A DNA stretch of 42,022 bases from a virus, in IMG/VR virus record IMGVR_UViG_3300029893_000019, positions 1,149 through 43,170 of that record; one strand, written 5' to 3'. The first letter of the stretch is position 1. Each line of letters starts with the position of its first letter. This document shows, piece after piece, positions 32,092-40,299 of the stretch. Under the pieces are notes generated by a model. That model was not told the origin of the DNA, ran no database searches, and saw nothing but the letters and a program-made list of their open reading frames with translations. A program made the position numbers and the translations under genes.

Positions 32092-33177
32092 CTACTTGCC
32101 CCCCTTCCTCAGGTTGGCCAACTTGCTCTTGAAGGAGGGCTTGCCTTCTTCCTTCTTGGGTTTGGGCTTCTCAATGCCCAATTGCTCGCAGACCCAATCA
32201 GCAGGCTCTTCATCGTCAGGGCACTCGCCCGGCTCAATGTCACACGACTCGCACAGCTCAAGCAGCGTGTCCTCGTCCATCTCGTGGACCTCCTCCCAAG
32301 TCGGGAGTTCAGCCTCGTCACTGGGCTCCTCAGGCTCCTCAGGCTCTTCCTGCTTACGCTTGCCCAGCTTCGGGCGCCCTTTAGGGGCATCGTCCTCGCC
32401 ACCATCATCCTGCTTCTTGCCCTTGTCCTTACCCTTGACCCCACCATCAGACGCAGGAGTCCCAGACCCCAGAACCTCTTCGAGGTACTCGGGTTCACGG
32501 TACACAAGGCAGTCGGGGATGGGGTGCTCAACGATATAGTCGAGCCACTCCTGAGCCTTGTCTTCATCATCATGCAAAGGGGAGGCCCGACGGGCGATCT
32601 GGACACCGACGTACTTCTTGGTCAGCTTCTCGCCCTGTACTGTGAAACTGACGTCGTAGCCCTCCTCGGGGTCGTCCAACTGGAAAACCTCATTGGTCTT
32701 CTTGTCGATGGCCAGAGTGCACATGTCGCGCTCAAGTGTCCAGGGGGCTAGCCACAACTTGGGGCCTTCCTTTTCAGCACTGCGATCAATGACCCACATG
32801 GCCACCCGTTTGCCAGGCTTCAGGGCATCCGCGAGTTCATCTTCGCCAGCGCGCTCGGCCTTGGTGCGCTCAATGCAGATCGGGCACTCCTCCCCCTTCA
32901 TCTTATGAAGGCATATGTAGGTGCCCCCGTCCGCACCGATGCGGTAGTGCATATAGACCTCGAGACCGAAGGACGAGGCGTCTTCCCACGTCGGAGGCAT
33001 GATGCGAATATCGTGATCCCCCGTCTTCGGATTGAAGACCTTGATGCTGTCCAGTACCGGTGAGTCGAAGCTCCCTCCTTGTTGAGAAGCGCGGGCGCGG
33101 TACGCGTCAGCCGAGGCCTTCTTGTACTGGAACTTCGATTTGCTTTTTCCTGCGGGTGCTTTCTTACCAAATGCCAT
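32092..33177 (-). CDS. gp32-like single-stranded DNA-binding protein
   Basis: A 361-residue protein with AAAGGAG before ATG 33177. The N-terminal basic tail (GKKAPAGKSKSKFQYKK) is followed by an OB-fold region with a zinc site: MHYRI (H77), YICLHKMKG (C89) and ECPICIE (C98, C101). This is the gp32-type HxxxC...CxxC arrangement. From about 250 the protein is a long acidic, low-complexity tail (EEPEEPEEPSDEAELP), the usual site for binding partner enzymes, and it ends in a basic KFKSKLANLRKG-type segment. It would coat single strands for the RecA and polymerase genes nearby. Confidence 0.85.
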   Translation of the reverse strand: MAFGKKAPAGKSKSKFQYKKASADAYRARASQQGGSFDSPVLDSIKVFNPKTGDHDIRIMPPTWEDASSFGLEVYMHYRIGADGGTYICLHKMKGEECPICIERTKAERAGEDELADALKPGKRVAMWVIDRSAEKEGPKLWLAPWTLERDMCTLAIDKKTNEVFQLDDPEEGYDVSFTVQGEKLTKKYVGVQIARRASPLHDDEDKAQEWLDYIVEHPIPDCLVYREPEYLEEVLGSGTPASDGGVKGKDKGKKQDDGGEDDAPKGRPKLGKRKQEEPEEPEEPSDEAELPTWEEVHEMDEDTLLELCESCDIEPGECPDDEEPADWVCEQLGIEKPKPKKEEGKPSFKSKLANLRKGGK

Positions 33178-33202
33178 GGTACTTCTCCTTTCGTTGGTGG
33201 TG

Positions 33203-33466
33203 TTAAGAAACTATTTCCCAATCGTCAGCCAAGACGTCCGTCTGGGAGGCGAGCCAGGGCACCACAGTCCCATCTGCAGCGCGCATGTCAATGTGCGAGC
33301 GATAACTGATTCTGGTGCCCTCCGGGTAGATCCCGAGCAGGGGCGGGCGGCTGACCTCGAACACTGACCCCGGTACCAGGAACAGAAACATTTCTTTCCC
33401 GTTCCAGCCCGCTCGGGCAACCCTCTTCCCGTTCTTGAGTTCCAGTAAAGCCTTGCTGAAGTCCAT
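33203..33466 (-). CDS. Tad2-like (DUF2829) anti-Thoeris protein
   Basis: An 87-residue protein. ATG 33466 has AAGGGG upstream and begins MDFSKALLELKNGKRVARAG. FLFLVPGS, RISYRSHIDMRAADG and VVPWLASQTDVLADDW are the full set of conserved blocks of DUF2829. Members of this family (Tad2) bind the cyclic or histidine-linked ADP-ribose signals of Thoeris defence and so block it. The protein looks intact. It sits among replication genes, which suits early expression. Assignment to the family is firm; anti-defence activity is inferred from family knowledge. Confidence 0.88.
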   Translation of the reverse strand: MDFSKALLELKNGKRVARAGWNGKEMFLFLVPGSVFEVSRPPLLGIYPEGTRISYRSHIDMRAADGTVVPWLASQTDVLADDWEIVS

Positions 33467-33470
33467 GCTT

Positions 33471-34001
33471 TTACCCCTTCTTCCCGAACTTCGCCAAAGG
33501 CTTACGCCCCTCACTCATCGCAGCCCGAGCCGCATTTGCTGCCCCCTCTTTGATGGAGGAGGCAGAGCCCTCGATGCGGGTGGTAGTGAAATACCCACCC
33601 AAGTAAAGCTGGGCCAGCTCCTTGAGCATCTTCCCTCGCTGGTCATAGGCGTCGCGCAAGCCTGCCAGCAGGTCCGATAGCTTCTTGGCGTCAAGGTAAG
33701 AAGCACACGAGTCCAGGTACTCTTTGTCCATGGACACTGCTTCTTTGACCTGTGCCTCTGTATGGCGCTCACCCCCTTTCTCGAACTCAGCGCGAATTTT
33801 GGTCGCCGAGATTGCGTACTGCTCCTCGGTGCCTGTTTTCAGCTCATCGCGCAGCGATACGGCCTGTGCGTGTGCTTCACAGACCTCGTAGAAAGCCTCG
33901 GCCTGTTTTTCCAGCTCCTCGTCCAAGCGGTTGCGATCAATCAGCAACCCCTCTCTCAATGATGCGTGTAGCTGATGCAGCTCTTTCAGTCCACCACCCA
34001 T
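33471..34001 (-). CDS. helical hypothetical protein next to the clamp loader
   Basis: A 176-residue protein. ATG 34001 has GAGGGG upstream and lies just after the clamp-loader stop. It is mostly coiled coil (LIDRNRLDEELEKQAEAF, then EEQYAISATKIRAEFEKG) followed by EYLDSCASYLDAKKLSDLLAG and a C-terminus rich in Ala, Gly and Lys. Similar helical proteins occur beside SSB and clamp-loader genes in other siphophages, but I know no function. Confidence 0.65.
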   Translation of the reverse strand: MGGGLKELHQLHASLREGLLIDRNRLDEELEKQAEAFYEVCEAHAQAVSLRDELKTGTEEQYAISATKIRAEFEKGGERHTEAQVKEAVSMDKEYLDSCASYLDAKKLSDLLAGLRDAYDQRGKMLKELAQLYLGGYFTTTRIEGSASSIKEGAANAARAAMSEGRKPLAKFGKKG

Positions 34002-34006
34002 AGTGG

Positions 34007-35011
34007 TTACCCCTCGAAAAAGATCTCGCCAATCGACAGCAGCAGTGGTGCTGCCTTCTCGTTGGGTCGATACGGTTCTCTGAATGCCGAGAGCAGCGTC
34101 AGCAGCCTGACGGCCCGCTTCTCGTCCTTGGTTTTCATCAGCACCGCAGCCAGATAGTTCGCGGTCACGATTCTGATGCTTTCCGGCGCGTGCCCAGCCT
34201 CGAGCAGCCCGCCTAAAGTTGTGATGCAGTCCCCCCACGTCAGCCCCCGTCCATCAACCAGCTTTCTCACGAAGTCAATGATCTCCGGCAGCTCTTCGGT
34301 CCGCTGCAAGAGATCGAAGGCTTCCTTGCGGGACTCCACCCCTTCAACCGCTGACAGGTAGACCAAGGCTTGCCGTACCCCGCCTTCAGCCTTGTCCGCC
34401 ACGAGTCCAATGATTTCCGGCAGAATCTCCAGACCCTCGCTCTCCACTACGTACTCAAGGTACTCTGTCAGCAGATCCTTTTTCACCGGTTTCAGTTCGT
34501 AAGAGTGGCATCGGGTCTTGATCGTCTGGGGAACCTTGTCTGCTTCAGTCGTACAGAACGCCCAATACACATGCTCTGGGGGCTCTTCAATGCTGATCAG
34601 CAGGCTCTGCCAAGTCTGTTTGGACAGTGCGTGACACTCATCAACAATCACGAACTTTATATTCGACTCGCCGATGCCGCGGTACGTCAGCATCTGGGTC
34701 AGGTTCCGCATTTCACCGACACCACTGTACGTTGCAGCGTCCAGCTCGTTGATGTTGCGCTCATCCGCCCCTACGCTCTTCGCAAGGATCCGCGCCAGTG
34801 TAGTCTTCCCACAGCCAGAGGGCCCAGTGAATAGAAACGCATGGGGCAGGCTGTTGCCGGCCAGCAGCTTTGATAAGGACTTGACTACTGCATCCTGCCC
34901 GATCACCTCATCCAGCGTTTTAGGCCTGAGCCTAACGTGCAAGGGCTCGAGTGACACCGAAGTCTGTGCTTCTGAAGACTTCGACCTCTTCTTGAGACGG
35001 GCTCTGCTCAT
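34007..35011 (-). CDS. clamp loader ATPase (DnaX/RFC-like)
   Basis: A 334-residue protein with AAAGGA before ATG 35011. Walker A GPSGCGKT (63-70), Walker B VIVDECHAL (121-129), a sensor-like segment PPEHVYWAFCTTEADKV and TIKTRCHSYEL define a small AAA+ clamp loader. It would load the clamp encoded at 37972-39060. Residues about 5-20 are encoded by one copy of a 46-bp direct repeat; the other copy ends the polymerase gene. The HNH gene between them overlaps the first 80 bases of this gene. Confidence 0.88.
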   Translation of the reverse strand: MSRARLKKRSKSSEAQTSVSLEPLHVRLRPKTLDEVIGQDAVVKSLSKLLAGNSLPHAFLFTGPSGCGKTTLARILAKSVGADERNINELDAATYSGVGEMRNLTQMLTYRGIGESNIKFVIVDECHALSKQTWQSLLISIEEPPEHVYWAFCTTEADKVPQTIKTRCHSYELKPVKKDLLTEYLEYVVESEGLEILPEIIGLVADKAEGGVRQALVYLSAVEGVESRKEAFDLLQRTEELPEIIDFVRKLVDGRGLTWGDCITTLGGLLEAGHAPESIRIVTANYLAAVLMKTKDEKRAVRLLTLLSAFREPYRPNEKAAPLLLSIGEIFFEG

Positions 35012-35414
35012 TTTCTTTCTTCCTTTCTGTTCTGCGTTTCCTTTGATAGGCTGCTTCACAGGAAGCGTGCCAGGTTCTTGGGTGCTTTCTAGCCCCTTTG
35101 TACTGCTTCAGATTTTGCATACTGTCCCAACTTTTACAGTAAGCACACTTTCTTTTATTTGGGTCACCGGTAGCTACTAGAGCTTCTGTCCTATGGTGCA
35201 GTAGCGCGTGGTACTCTCTACTGGGGCACAAAACGTAATTGGTGTTTTCGTTATGGCTTGGGTTCAAATCCAAATGATGTACTTGCTCTTGTCCTTTCAG
35301 GGCCCGCCCCAGTACCTGTTCTACTGCTGCTTTGTGCTCAAGCTGCTGTTTTCCATTGATGGTTACCCAACGGTAGCCCCAAGAATCTATCCAGCCTGTT
35401 TTGGGTTTGCTCAT
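34932..35414 (-). CDS. HNH homing endonuclease
   Basis: A 160-residue protein with AGGAGG five bases before ATG 35414, overlapping the polymerase stop by 4 bases. The beta-hairpin GYRWVTINGKQQLEHKAAVE, then VHHLDLNPSHNENTNY and EYHALLHHR form an HNH_3-type nuclease; CAYCKSW and WHASCEAAY add a possible zinc site. The C-terminal 29 residues run into the clamp-loader gene and repeat the last residues of the polymerase (SQEEVEVFRSTDFGV). This matches insertion of a free-standing homing endonuclease gene between the two. Confidence 0.85.
   Translation of the reverse strand: MSKPKTGWIDSWGYRWVTINGKQQLEHKAAVEQVLGRALKGQEQVHHLDLNPSHNENTNYVLCPSREYHALLHHRTEALVATGDPNKRKCAYCKSWDSMQNLKQYKGARKHPRTWHASCEAAYQRKRRTERKKENEQSPSQEEVEVFRSTDFGVTRALAR
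34952..34997. repeat. 46-bp direct repeat, copy 1 (start of clamp-loader gene)
   Basis: Identical to 35425-35470 except at one position (T for G at base 14). Lies inside the clamp-loader gene near its start and in the last part of the HNH gene. Together the two copies bracket the HNH gene. Confidence 0.95.
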
Positions 35415-37969
35415 GCTCTCCTCCTGACACCGAAGTCGGTGCTTCTGAAGACTTCGACCTCTTCTTGAGAGTCCCATGTCTTGCCTACGCTCACTTCTAC
35501 AGCTATTGGTACGTTGATAAAGTCAAACGGCACCAAGCACATTTCCTCAGCCGCCGTTTGTATGTTGTCTTCCAGGTGCTCATCTGAAAAGTAGAAAGTC
35601 AGATCGTCGTGAACGTTGATTCTGAACTGCAGCTCCGGGTTCTCTCGTTCGTGCGCGATCCGAGCAAGGCGCACTGAGGCATCAGTAACGACGTCTGATG
35701 CTGTTCCTTGAATAGGTGAGTTGATGATCTCATTTGCCGACATGGGCCCATGTCTGCGTCTCCCGGTTAATGTTTCAACGTACCCCGACTTTTTATAGTC
35801 CCTGATGACTTGGTCCTGCCACTTCTTGACACCACCAAACATCTTCCAAAACTCATCATAAAGTGGTTTGACCACGTCCGCAGGGATTTCTAGATTGCCA
35901 GCAACTGACTCCAAGATCGAGCCGTAGAAGAGTGGGAACGTCCACTGGTTCTTCACGTCTCCCCGCAGTTTTTTCAGCACAGCCTTGTCTTTCAGGAAGC
36001 GCTTGCCGCCTATGCGCTGCGGGTAAGCGTGGGCGATGCGCTCTGACCACTCCATATGGATGTCGTAGTCCTCCCAAAGGGCATCGCACAGAACCTTGTC
36101 CTGCGAAGCAACACCGATGATGCGGGCCTCGATCTGACCGTAGTCGATGGACACCAACCAGTACCCGTCGGGGGCTTTTAGCACGATCCGCAGCTCTTTC
36201 CCCTTACGTTTGGGAAAGTTCTGCAGATTGGGGTCTTCGCAGGAAAGACGTCCAGTGGATGTCAGGTTATGGTTAAACTGCGCGTGGATAAGCCCATCGT
36301 CATGGATGTGCTTGCCACCAGTGATGTAGGGGGTGATGTAGGTGCTCAGCATCTTGGACGTTTTTCTCAGCTCCAAGATTGCAGAGGCTACGGGGTGGTC
36401 AATCTGAGACAGCACCGACTCATCAGTCGAGTACTTGGGGGCGCCTTTCTTACCGACGTTGACTTCACTGCGTTTTAAGTGGTCACGGAAGAAGGCCAGC
36501 AGGTCTGGGTTGCTGGTGACTGAAAAGTCCGGGCGCTTCTTTTGGAAGGCCTTGACGTCAGGGTCTTGGAAGATGGTCTTGAGTACCTCAACCTCCTTCC
36601 CCTCATACTCGGTGTGCAGTTTTTCAGCAGCTTCGATGTTAGGAAGAACCCCGCGGTTTTGAGCGATGACGATGGGGCCAGAACGCTTCACCTGTTCTTC
36701 ATAGACCTTAGTGAGTCCCTCATCCTCTAACCGATCAGCTTGGAAGAGCATCAAGGGAAAGGTGTATTTCGCGTCCAGTGCGTTGTACTTCAGCACCTTG
36801 TCCAGAGGCTCATTGTCCAAAGCCTTCACGTTGATGTCTGACAGTTCCTTAAGGGCGAAGCCCATGTACTGCTTCACCAAGGAGTCCAACCCTTTGGCCC
36901 CTTCGCGCTCATCGAGTATGTAGGCCTGGGCTAATGTGTCCCCCCAAGCAGTGCCCCACACAATCTCTTCACCAAACTCGAACAGCATCCACTCCAGATC
37001 GAAATTCAACTGGTGTGCCCACTTGCGCTGAGAACTGACCAGGAAGTCCCGGATCATCCCCTTCACCTTGGTCAGCTGCTGGGCGCTCCACGGAGTCTGG
37101 GAGTGTCGGTAGGGGAAGGCATACGTGGTCTCGTAGTTGCTGATTGAGAAGCTCAAGATCTTGGACTTTTTGGAGTAGGGCCTGAGTCCGTTGGTCTCAA
37201 TGTCTATGCTGAGCTGTTCCCACGATAAGGCTGACTGCAGCCACTCACTCAGTTTGTCCAGGTCTGCATCCAACAGCAACTCGATGCCGTCGTAGTACTC
37301 GTCCTCGTGTGGGATCCACGGGGCCTCATCAAAGACCCCCTCCTCAGCCGCCTCAAAGGTCTTGGTGATGTCTTCCTCGAAAACTGCGACAGTCTCCCGG
37401 CCCTTTTTTGAGTTGCGGTTCCTGAGTATGTACGAGGGGTGTAGGCATGAAACGGCATAACACTCATGGCCCCCGATGTGTACTGGCATCATGCGCCCGC
37501 GCCAGGCGGTCACCTTGGTCTCCCCATTGATCCATTCGAGTGGCACTGCCCCCATCAGAAGAATGACCTTGGGCTTGCTTTGGGCTATGTCGTCTTCCAC
37601 TGATTTCCGGCAGCACTTGGTCTCCAGTGCGGTGGGGGCTCTGTTGTTTGGTGGCCTACATCTGATGGTGTTGTTCCATCGGGTCAGCTTTTGGTAGCCC
37701 TCAGGCAGTGCCTCGCGCAGTATCTGTCCGGAGTCCCCCACGAACTGCTCGCCCTTTTCATCCTCGGTGGCACCAGGAGCTTCACCCAGAATATAGACCA
37801 AGGGCTTTTTGGACCCAGTGGGTTCCATCTTCGGGTGCAGAAGCTGGGCGTTGTTAAGGCTGCAATGTGAGCAGCCCGACACCCGACTGGGAATGGACGC
37901 CTTTATGGACGCTTTGGTCTTCGAGGGCTTCTTGGCAGAAGGCTCGGGGTCCGAGTAAAAGAACCCCAT
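35411..37969 (-). CDS. family A DNA polymerase with N-terminal UDG-like domain
   Basis: An 852-residue protein. ATG 37969 has GAGGG upstream. Residues 30-210 match family 4 uracil-DNA glycosylase-type domains, as in SPO1-related polymerases: C33/C36, GEAPGATEDEKGEQFVG (62-78), C104 and C119/C120 (four iron-sulfur-type cysteines) and HPSYILR (177-183). Exonuclease motif DIET (256-259) follows, then polymerase motif A SIDYGQIEARI (607-617), motif B R669/K673 to FYG (681-683), and motif C VHDDL (786-790). All catalytic residues look intact. The last residues, FGVRRRA, come from the junction with the inserted HNH gene and probably replaced a longer native end. Confidence 0.93.
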   Translation of the reverse strand: MGFFYSDPEPSAKKPSKTKASIKASIPSRVSGCSHCSLNNAQLLHPKMEPTGSKKPLVYILGEAPGATEDEKGEQFVGDSGQILREALPEGYQKLTRWNNTIRCRPPNNRAPTALETKCCRKSVEDDIAQSKPKVILLMGAVPLEWINGETKVTAWRGRMMPVHIGGHECYAVSCLHPSYILRNRNSKKGRETVAVFEEDITKTFEAAEEGVFDEAPWIPHEDEYYDGIELLLDADLDKLSEWLQSALSWEQLSIDIETNGLRPYSKKSKILSFSISNYETTYAFPYRHSQTPWSAQQLTKVKGMIRDFLVSSQRKWAHQLNFDLEWMLFEFGEEIVWGTAWGDTLAQAYILDEREGAKGLDSLVKQYMGFALKELSDINVKALDNEPLDKVLKYNALDAKYTFPLMLFQADRLEDEGLTKVYEEQVKRSGPIVIAQNRGVLPNIEAAEKLHTEYEGKEVEVLKTIFQDPDVKAFQKKRPDFSVTSNPDLLAFFRDHLKRSEVNVGKKGAPKYSTDESVLSQIDHPVASAILELRKTSKMLSTYITPYITGGKHIHDDGLIHAQFNHNLTSTGRLSCEDPNLQNFPKRKGKELRIVLKAPDGYWLVSIDYGQIEARIIGVASQDKVLCDALWEDYDIHMEWSERIAHAYPQRIGGKRFLKDKAVLKKLRGDVKNQWTFPLFYGSILESVAGNLEIPADVVKPLYDEFWKMFGGVKKWQDQVIRDYKKSGYVETLTGRRRHGPMSANEIINSPIQGTASDVVTDASVRLARIAHERENPELQFRINVHDDLTFYFSDEHLEDNIQTAAEEMCLVPFDFINVPIAVEVSVGKTWDSQEEVEVFRSTDFGVRRRA
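35425..35470. repeat. 46-bp direct repeat, copy 2 (end of polymerase gene)
   Basis: Encodes SQEEVEVFRSTDFGV at the polymerase C-terminus. The same peptide ends the HNH protein through copy 1. The arrangement suggests duplication of the polymerase/clamp-loader junction when the HNH gene entered. Confidence 0.95.
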
Positions 37970-37971
37970 GA

Positions 37972-39060
37972 TTATGCCCTCTTGTAGGCCACCAAATAAA
38001 GGACCTCGCTGTGGTCGGATTCCGACACCATGGCCATCGCGTTCGTGCAGAACATCAGGGCATGGCAAGTCCCCAACATGCGGCGCACCAGATCAGGGTT
38101 CATCACTACCTCTTCGGCAGGCACCCCTTCGGAGTTGAGATCCGCCGACAGCTCACCATACTCCCCTTTGCAGCTCAAGAGCAGTGCCGCGTCTTCCGCG
38201 GGTGCCAAGGTAACGGCTCTGGAATAATCATCCTTGAACATTGCCGAGGCCCGGGACAGTGCTTGCTCCAACCCGTCCGGTACGTCGAAGAACTCCCCCT
38301 CCTCCAGGTTGCGCTCAAGGATGCCCTCATAGTCCGCGGGCTTGGCAACAGGAACCGTCTTGCAGACCACCCACACCGCCGGTTCGTCATCATCGAGCGC
38401 GTAGCTCACGAGCACAGAGTCCTTTAGGACGTAGACCCCGCACTCTGCCAGCCCTGACCCACGAAGGTCCCTGAATGTTTTTGCGATCAGTTGGCATGAG
38501 GACTTTGGCAGCACTGCGATAGCCTCACCATCTGCGTCCACCTGAGTCAGCGTTACTTTGGTGCAGGAGATATTGTCGGTGCTGTATAGAGTGGCTCGCT
38601 CATCTACCAGAACTGTCACCCCCACCAGCTCAGGGCGCAGGCTTTCCTCATTCGAGTTATTGGCCGCCAGCTCCAAGCCCTCCATGAAACCCAACATGGT
38701 GTCCAGGTCCCCTGAGATCGAGGCCTTCACTTTGTCCGTGTCGGGGAGCTCAAACAGGAAGGTGTCCGGTGGGAGCATGGGGAGCTTCAGCTCCGACCGC
38801 GAGTCCTTAATGACTAGTGAGTTGTCTTCTGCCTCCAGTTCAATCCTGTCTTCTGCATTCTCTACCATTTCAATCAGTACCCTGCCCCGCACTGCGCCTT
38901 GGATTCCGGTCTCCTGAAACACCACCACCGCGGTCTTGTCGTCGAAGGCAAAGACCTTATCTGCGTCGAAGCAGACGTGGGTCAGTACCGGTATAAAGTC
39001 GCGGCTGTGTAGCGCGGGTGCCACGAGTTTTAAGGTTCGGGCGAGGTCTTGTTTCAGCAT
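37972..39060 (-). CDS. sliding clamp (DNA polymerase III beta-like)
   Basis: A 362-residue protein. ATG 39060 has GGAG upstream; the longer frame shadows dpdA. The start (MLKQDLARTLKLVAPAL), SRDFIPVLTHVCFDADKVFAF, later AVTLAPAEDAALLLSCKGEYGE in two parts and NPDLVRRMLGTCHALMFC follow the three-domain plan of a diverged DnaN clamp. It is consistent with the clamp loader at 34.0-35.0 kb and the polymerase directly after it. Similar clamps occur in siphophages with family A polymerases. It overlaps the end of dpdA by 104 bases. Confidence 0.78.
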   Translation of the reverse strand: MLKQDLARTLKLVAPALHSRDFIPVLTHVCFDADKVFAFDDKTAVVVFQETGIQGAVRGRVLIEMVENAEDRIELEAEDNSLVIKDSRSELKLPMLPPDTFLFELPDTDKVKASISGDLDTMLGFMEGLELAANNSNEESLRPELVGVTVLVDERATLYSTDNISCTKVTLTQVDADGEAIAVLPKSSCQLIAKTFRDLRGSGLAECGVYVLKDSVLVSYALDDDEPAVWVVCKTVPVAKPADYEGILERNLEEGEFFDVPDGLEQALSRASAMFKDDYSRAVTLAPAEDAALLLSCKGEYGELSADLNSEGVPAEEVVMNPDLVRRMLGTCHALMFCTNAMAMVSESDHSEVLYLVAYKRA

Positions 39061-40027
39061 CGTAGTTCTCCATGCAGGAAGTAATTTGTTCGTAGGTACG
39101 AACGTCAAAGAAAGTGCCTAGAAAGTTATAGGCGAAATCACCACAGCGATCCAATGTTGCAAAGAAGTCCCGGGCCGTTTCCTCCTTGAACCCCGAGGCC
39201 TTGCCCGAGGCGTAGTAAATGAATGGGTAGCCTCGTCTTTCTGACAGGACCTTTTCCAGTTGCAGGTAGTACAACAGTGAGACGACGTTCCGCACAAAAT
39301 AGCTGTCCGAGGCCTCCTGTAGGGTAAAGCCGAACTGTTCCAGGTACGCCCGCACCACCTCGTTGTACCAGTGCCCGCTCTTGGATACATGGGAGGATGC
39401 CTTGGCCCGTCGTTCAGTGCATGGGAACCAGTAGGAGCGCCCGAAGTAGTCGAACTGAATCTTGCCCCCACTGACCACCGCCTGAGGGACTTGAATCATC
39501 CCATTGTTGCTAGCGCGGAAGGCCGTGGTAGAGTCCACTGAGTACCAAGGGTATCGCAGAAGCAGATCATACTGGGTCAGGGCCAATCCATGGATCTTGT
39601 GGGTAGGGCGGCCGTTCTTGTCCATGATGCGACCAAACATGCCATCCGCCCACTCATCATACTGCCGCACGTTTCCTGCGCGGGAACCCAAGCCACCGAA
39701 GCAGACGTAGTCACACTCATCGAGGTACTTGTCCAGCCACTTCTTGTCTTCCCCGAAGTGGACCACCGGCAGCGGGTTCAAACCCATGTCTCGAAACTGA
39801 CGCCACAGATCCCAGGACCGCTCTGGGTTAAAGATGATGTCGACCGTGACGTAGTACTCGACCCCTTTCAGGGTCTTGACGTAATCAACCCAACGGTCCA
39901 GGTACGCCTCGAACTTGGGGGTATCGTAGAAGCTGAAGTCTGACCCGCCCACCTGGTCGTGCTTGTTCTTGGAGTACTTGTTGAATAGAGAAAAGGCTCC
40001 TGAGTCCAAAGCTGTTTTAAACCTCAT
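38957..40027 (-). CDS. dpdA: DNA-guanine transglycosylase (DpdA, TGT-like)
   Basis: A 356-residue protein. ATG 40027, in an ATGA overlap with the gene before it and with GGGGAG upstream, begins MRFKTALDSGAFSLF. The DSGAFS motif and YYVTVDIIFNPE (second Asp) are the core of phage DpdA proteins, which are related to tRNA-guanine transglycosylases and exchange guanine in DNA for preQ0 or a derivative. CFGGLGSR and HKIHGLALTQYDLLLRYPWY follow the family plan. The last 35 residues are low-complexity and basic (TRGTRATQPRLYTGTDPR) and are coded over the start of the clamp gene, probably by loss of an earlier stop. Confidence 0.88.
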   Translation of the reverse strand: MRFKTALDSGAFSLFNKYSKNKHDQVGGSDFSFYDTPKFEAYLDRWVDYVKTLKGVEYYVTVDIIFNPERSWDLWRQFRDMGLNPLPVVHFGEDKKWLDKYLDECDYVCFGGLGSRAGNVRQYDEWADGMFGRIMDKNGRPTHKIHGLALTQYDLLLRYPWYSVDSTTAFRASNNGMIQVPQAVVSGGKIQFDYFGRSYWFPCTERRAKASSHVSKSGHWYNEVVRAYLEQFGFTLQEASDSYFVRNVVSLLYYLQLEKVLSERRGYPFIYYASGKASGFKEETARDFFATLDRCGDFAYNFLGTFFDVRTYEQITSCMENYDAETRPRPNLKTRGTRATQPRLYTGTDPRLLRRR

Positions 40028-40299
40028 CGCTTGGTCTCCCCTTTCAGCCACTTAGGCCAGAACTCTCGCATCTCGGCCCAAGTAAAAACCCCCTCAACCT
40101 CGGGCAGTGACAAGCCTGTTAGTCCACCCTCTCGGGTATCGTATTGGTAGCAGAAAGGCATCTTCTTGCCAGTAGGGCTAAACACGTCATAGACTGCGGC
40201 GTCCCCTTTACTACCATAGTTGAAATGGACGTTTAGTTTTCGGGTAAAGCCCTCAGGCCTCTCTGGTAGCTCTTCAGGCAGACCTTTTTTATTGCTCAT
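40024..40299 (-). CDS. small hypothetical protein between queC and dpdA
   Basis: A 91-residue protein starting at ATG 40299, which overlaps the queC stop (ATGA), with GGGAG upstream; its own stop overlaps dpdA by 4 bases. Aromatic-rich (LNVHFNYGSKGDAAVYDVF, then VFTWAEMREFWPKWLKGE). It is translationally locked between two modification genes, so it may act in base modification or carry the product. No family is recognised. Confidence 0.65.
   Translation of the reverse strand: MSNKKGLPEELPERPEGFTRKLNVHFNYGSKGDAAVYDVFSPTGKKMPFCYQYDTREGGLTGLSLPEVEGVFTWAEMREFWPKWLKGETKR

Noticed and set aside
32250-32480. Acidic low-complexity stretch as a frameshifted or broken region
   Set aside because: It is the normal acidic C-terminal tail of the gp32-like SSB, and the frame stays intact.
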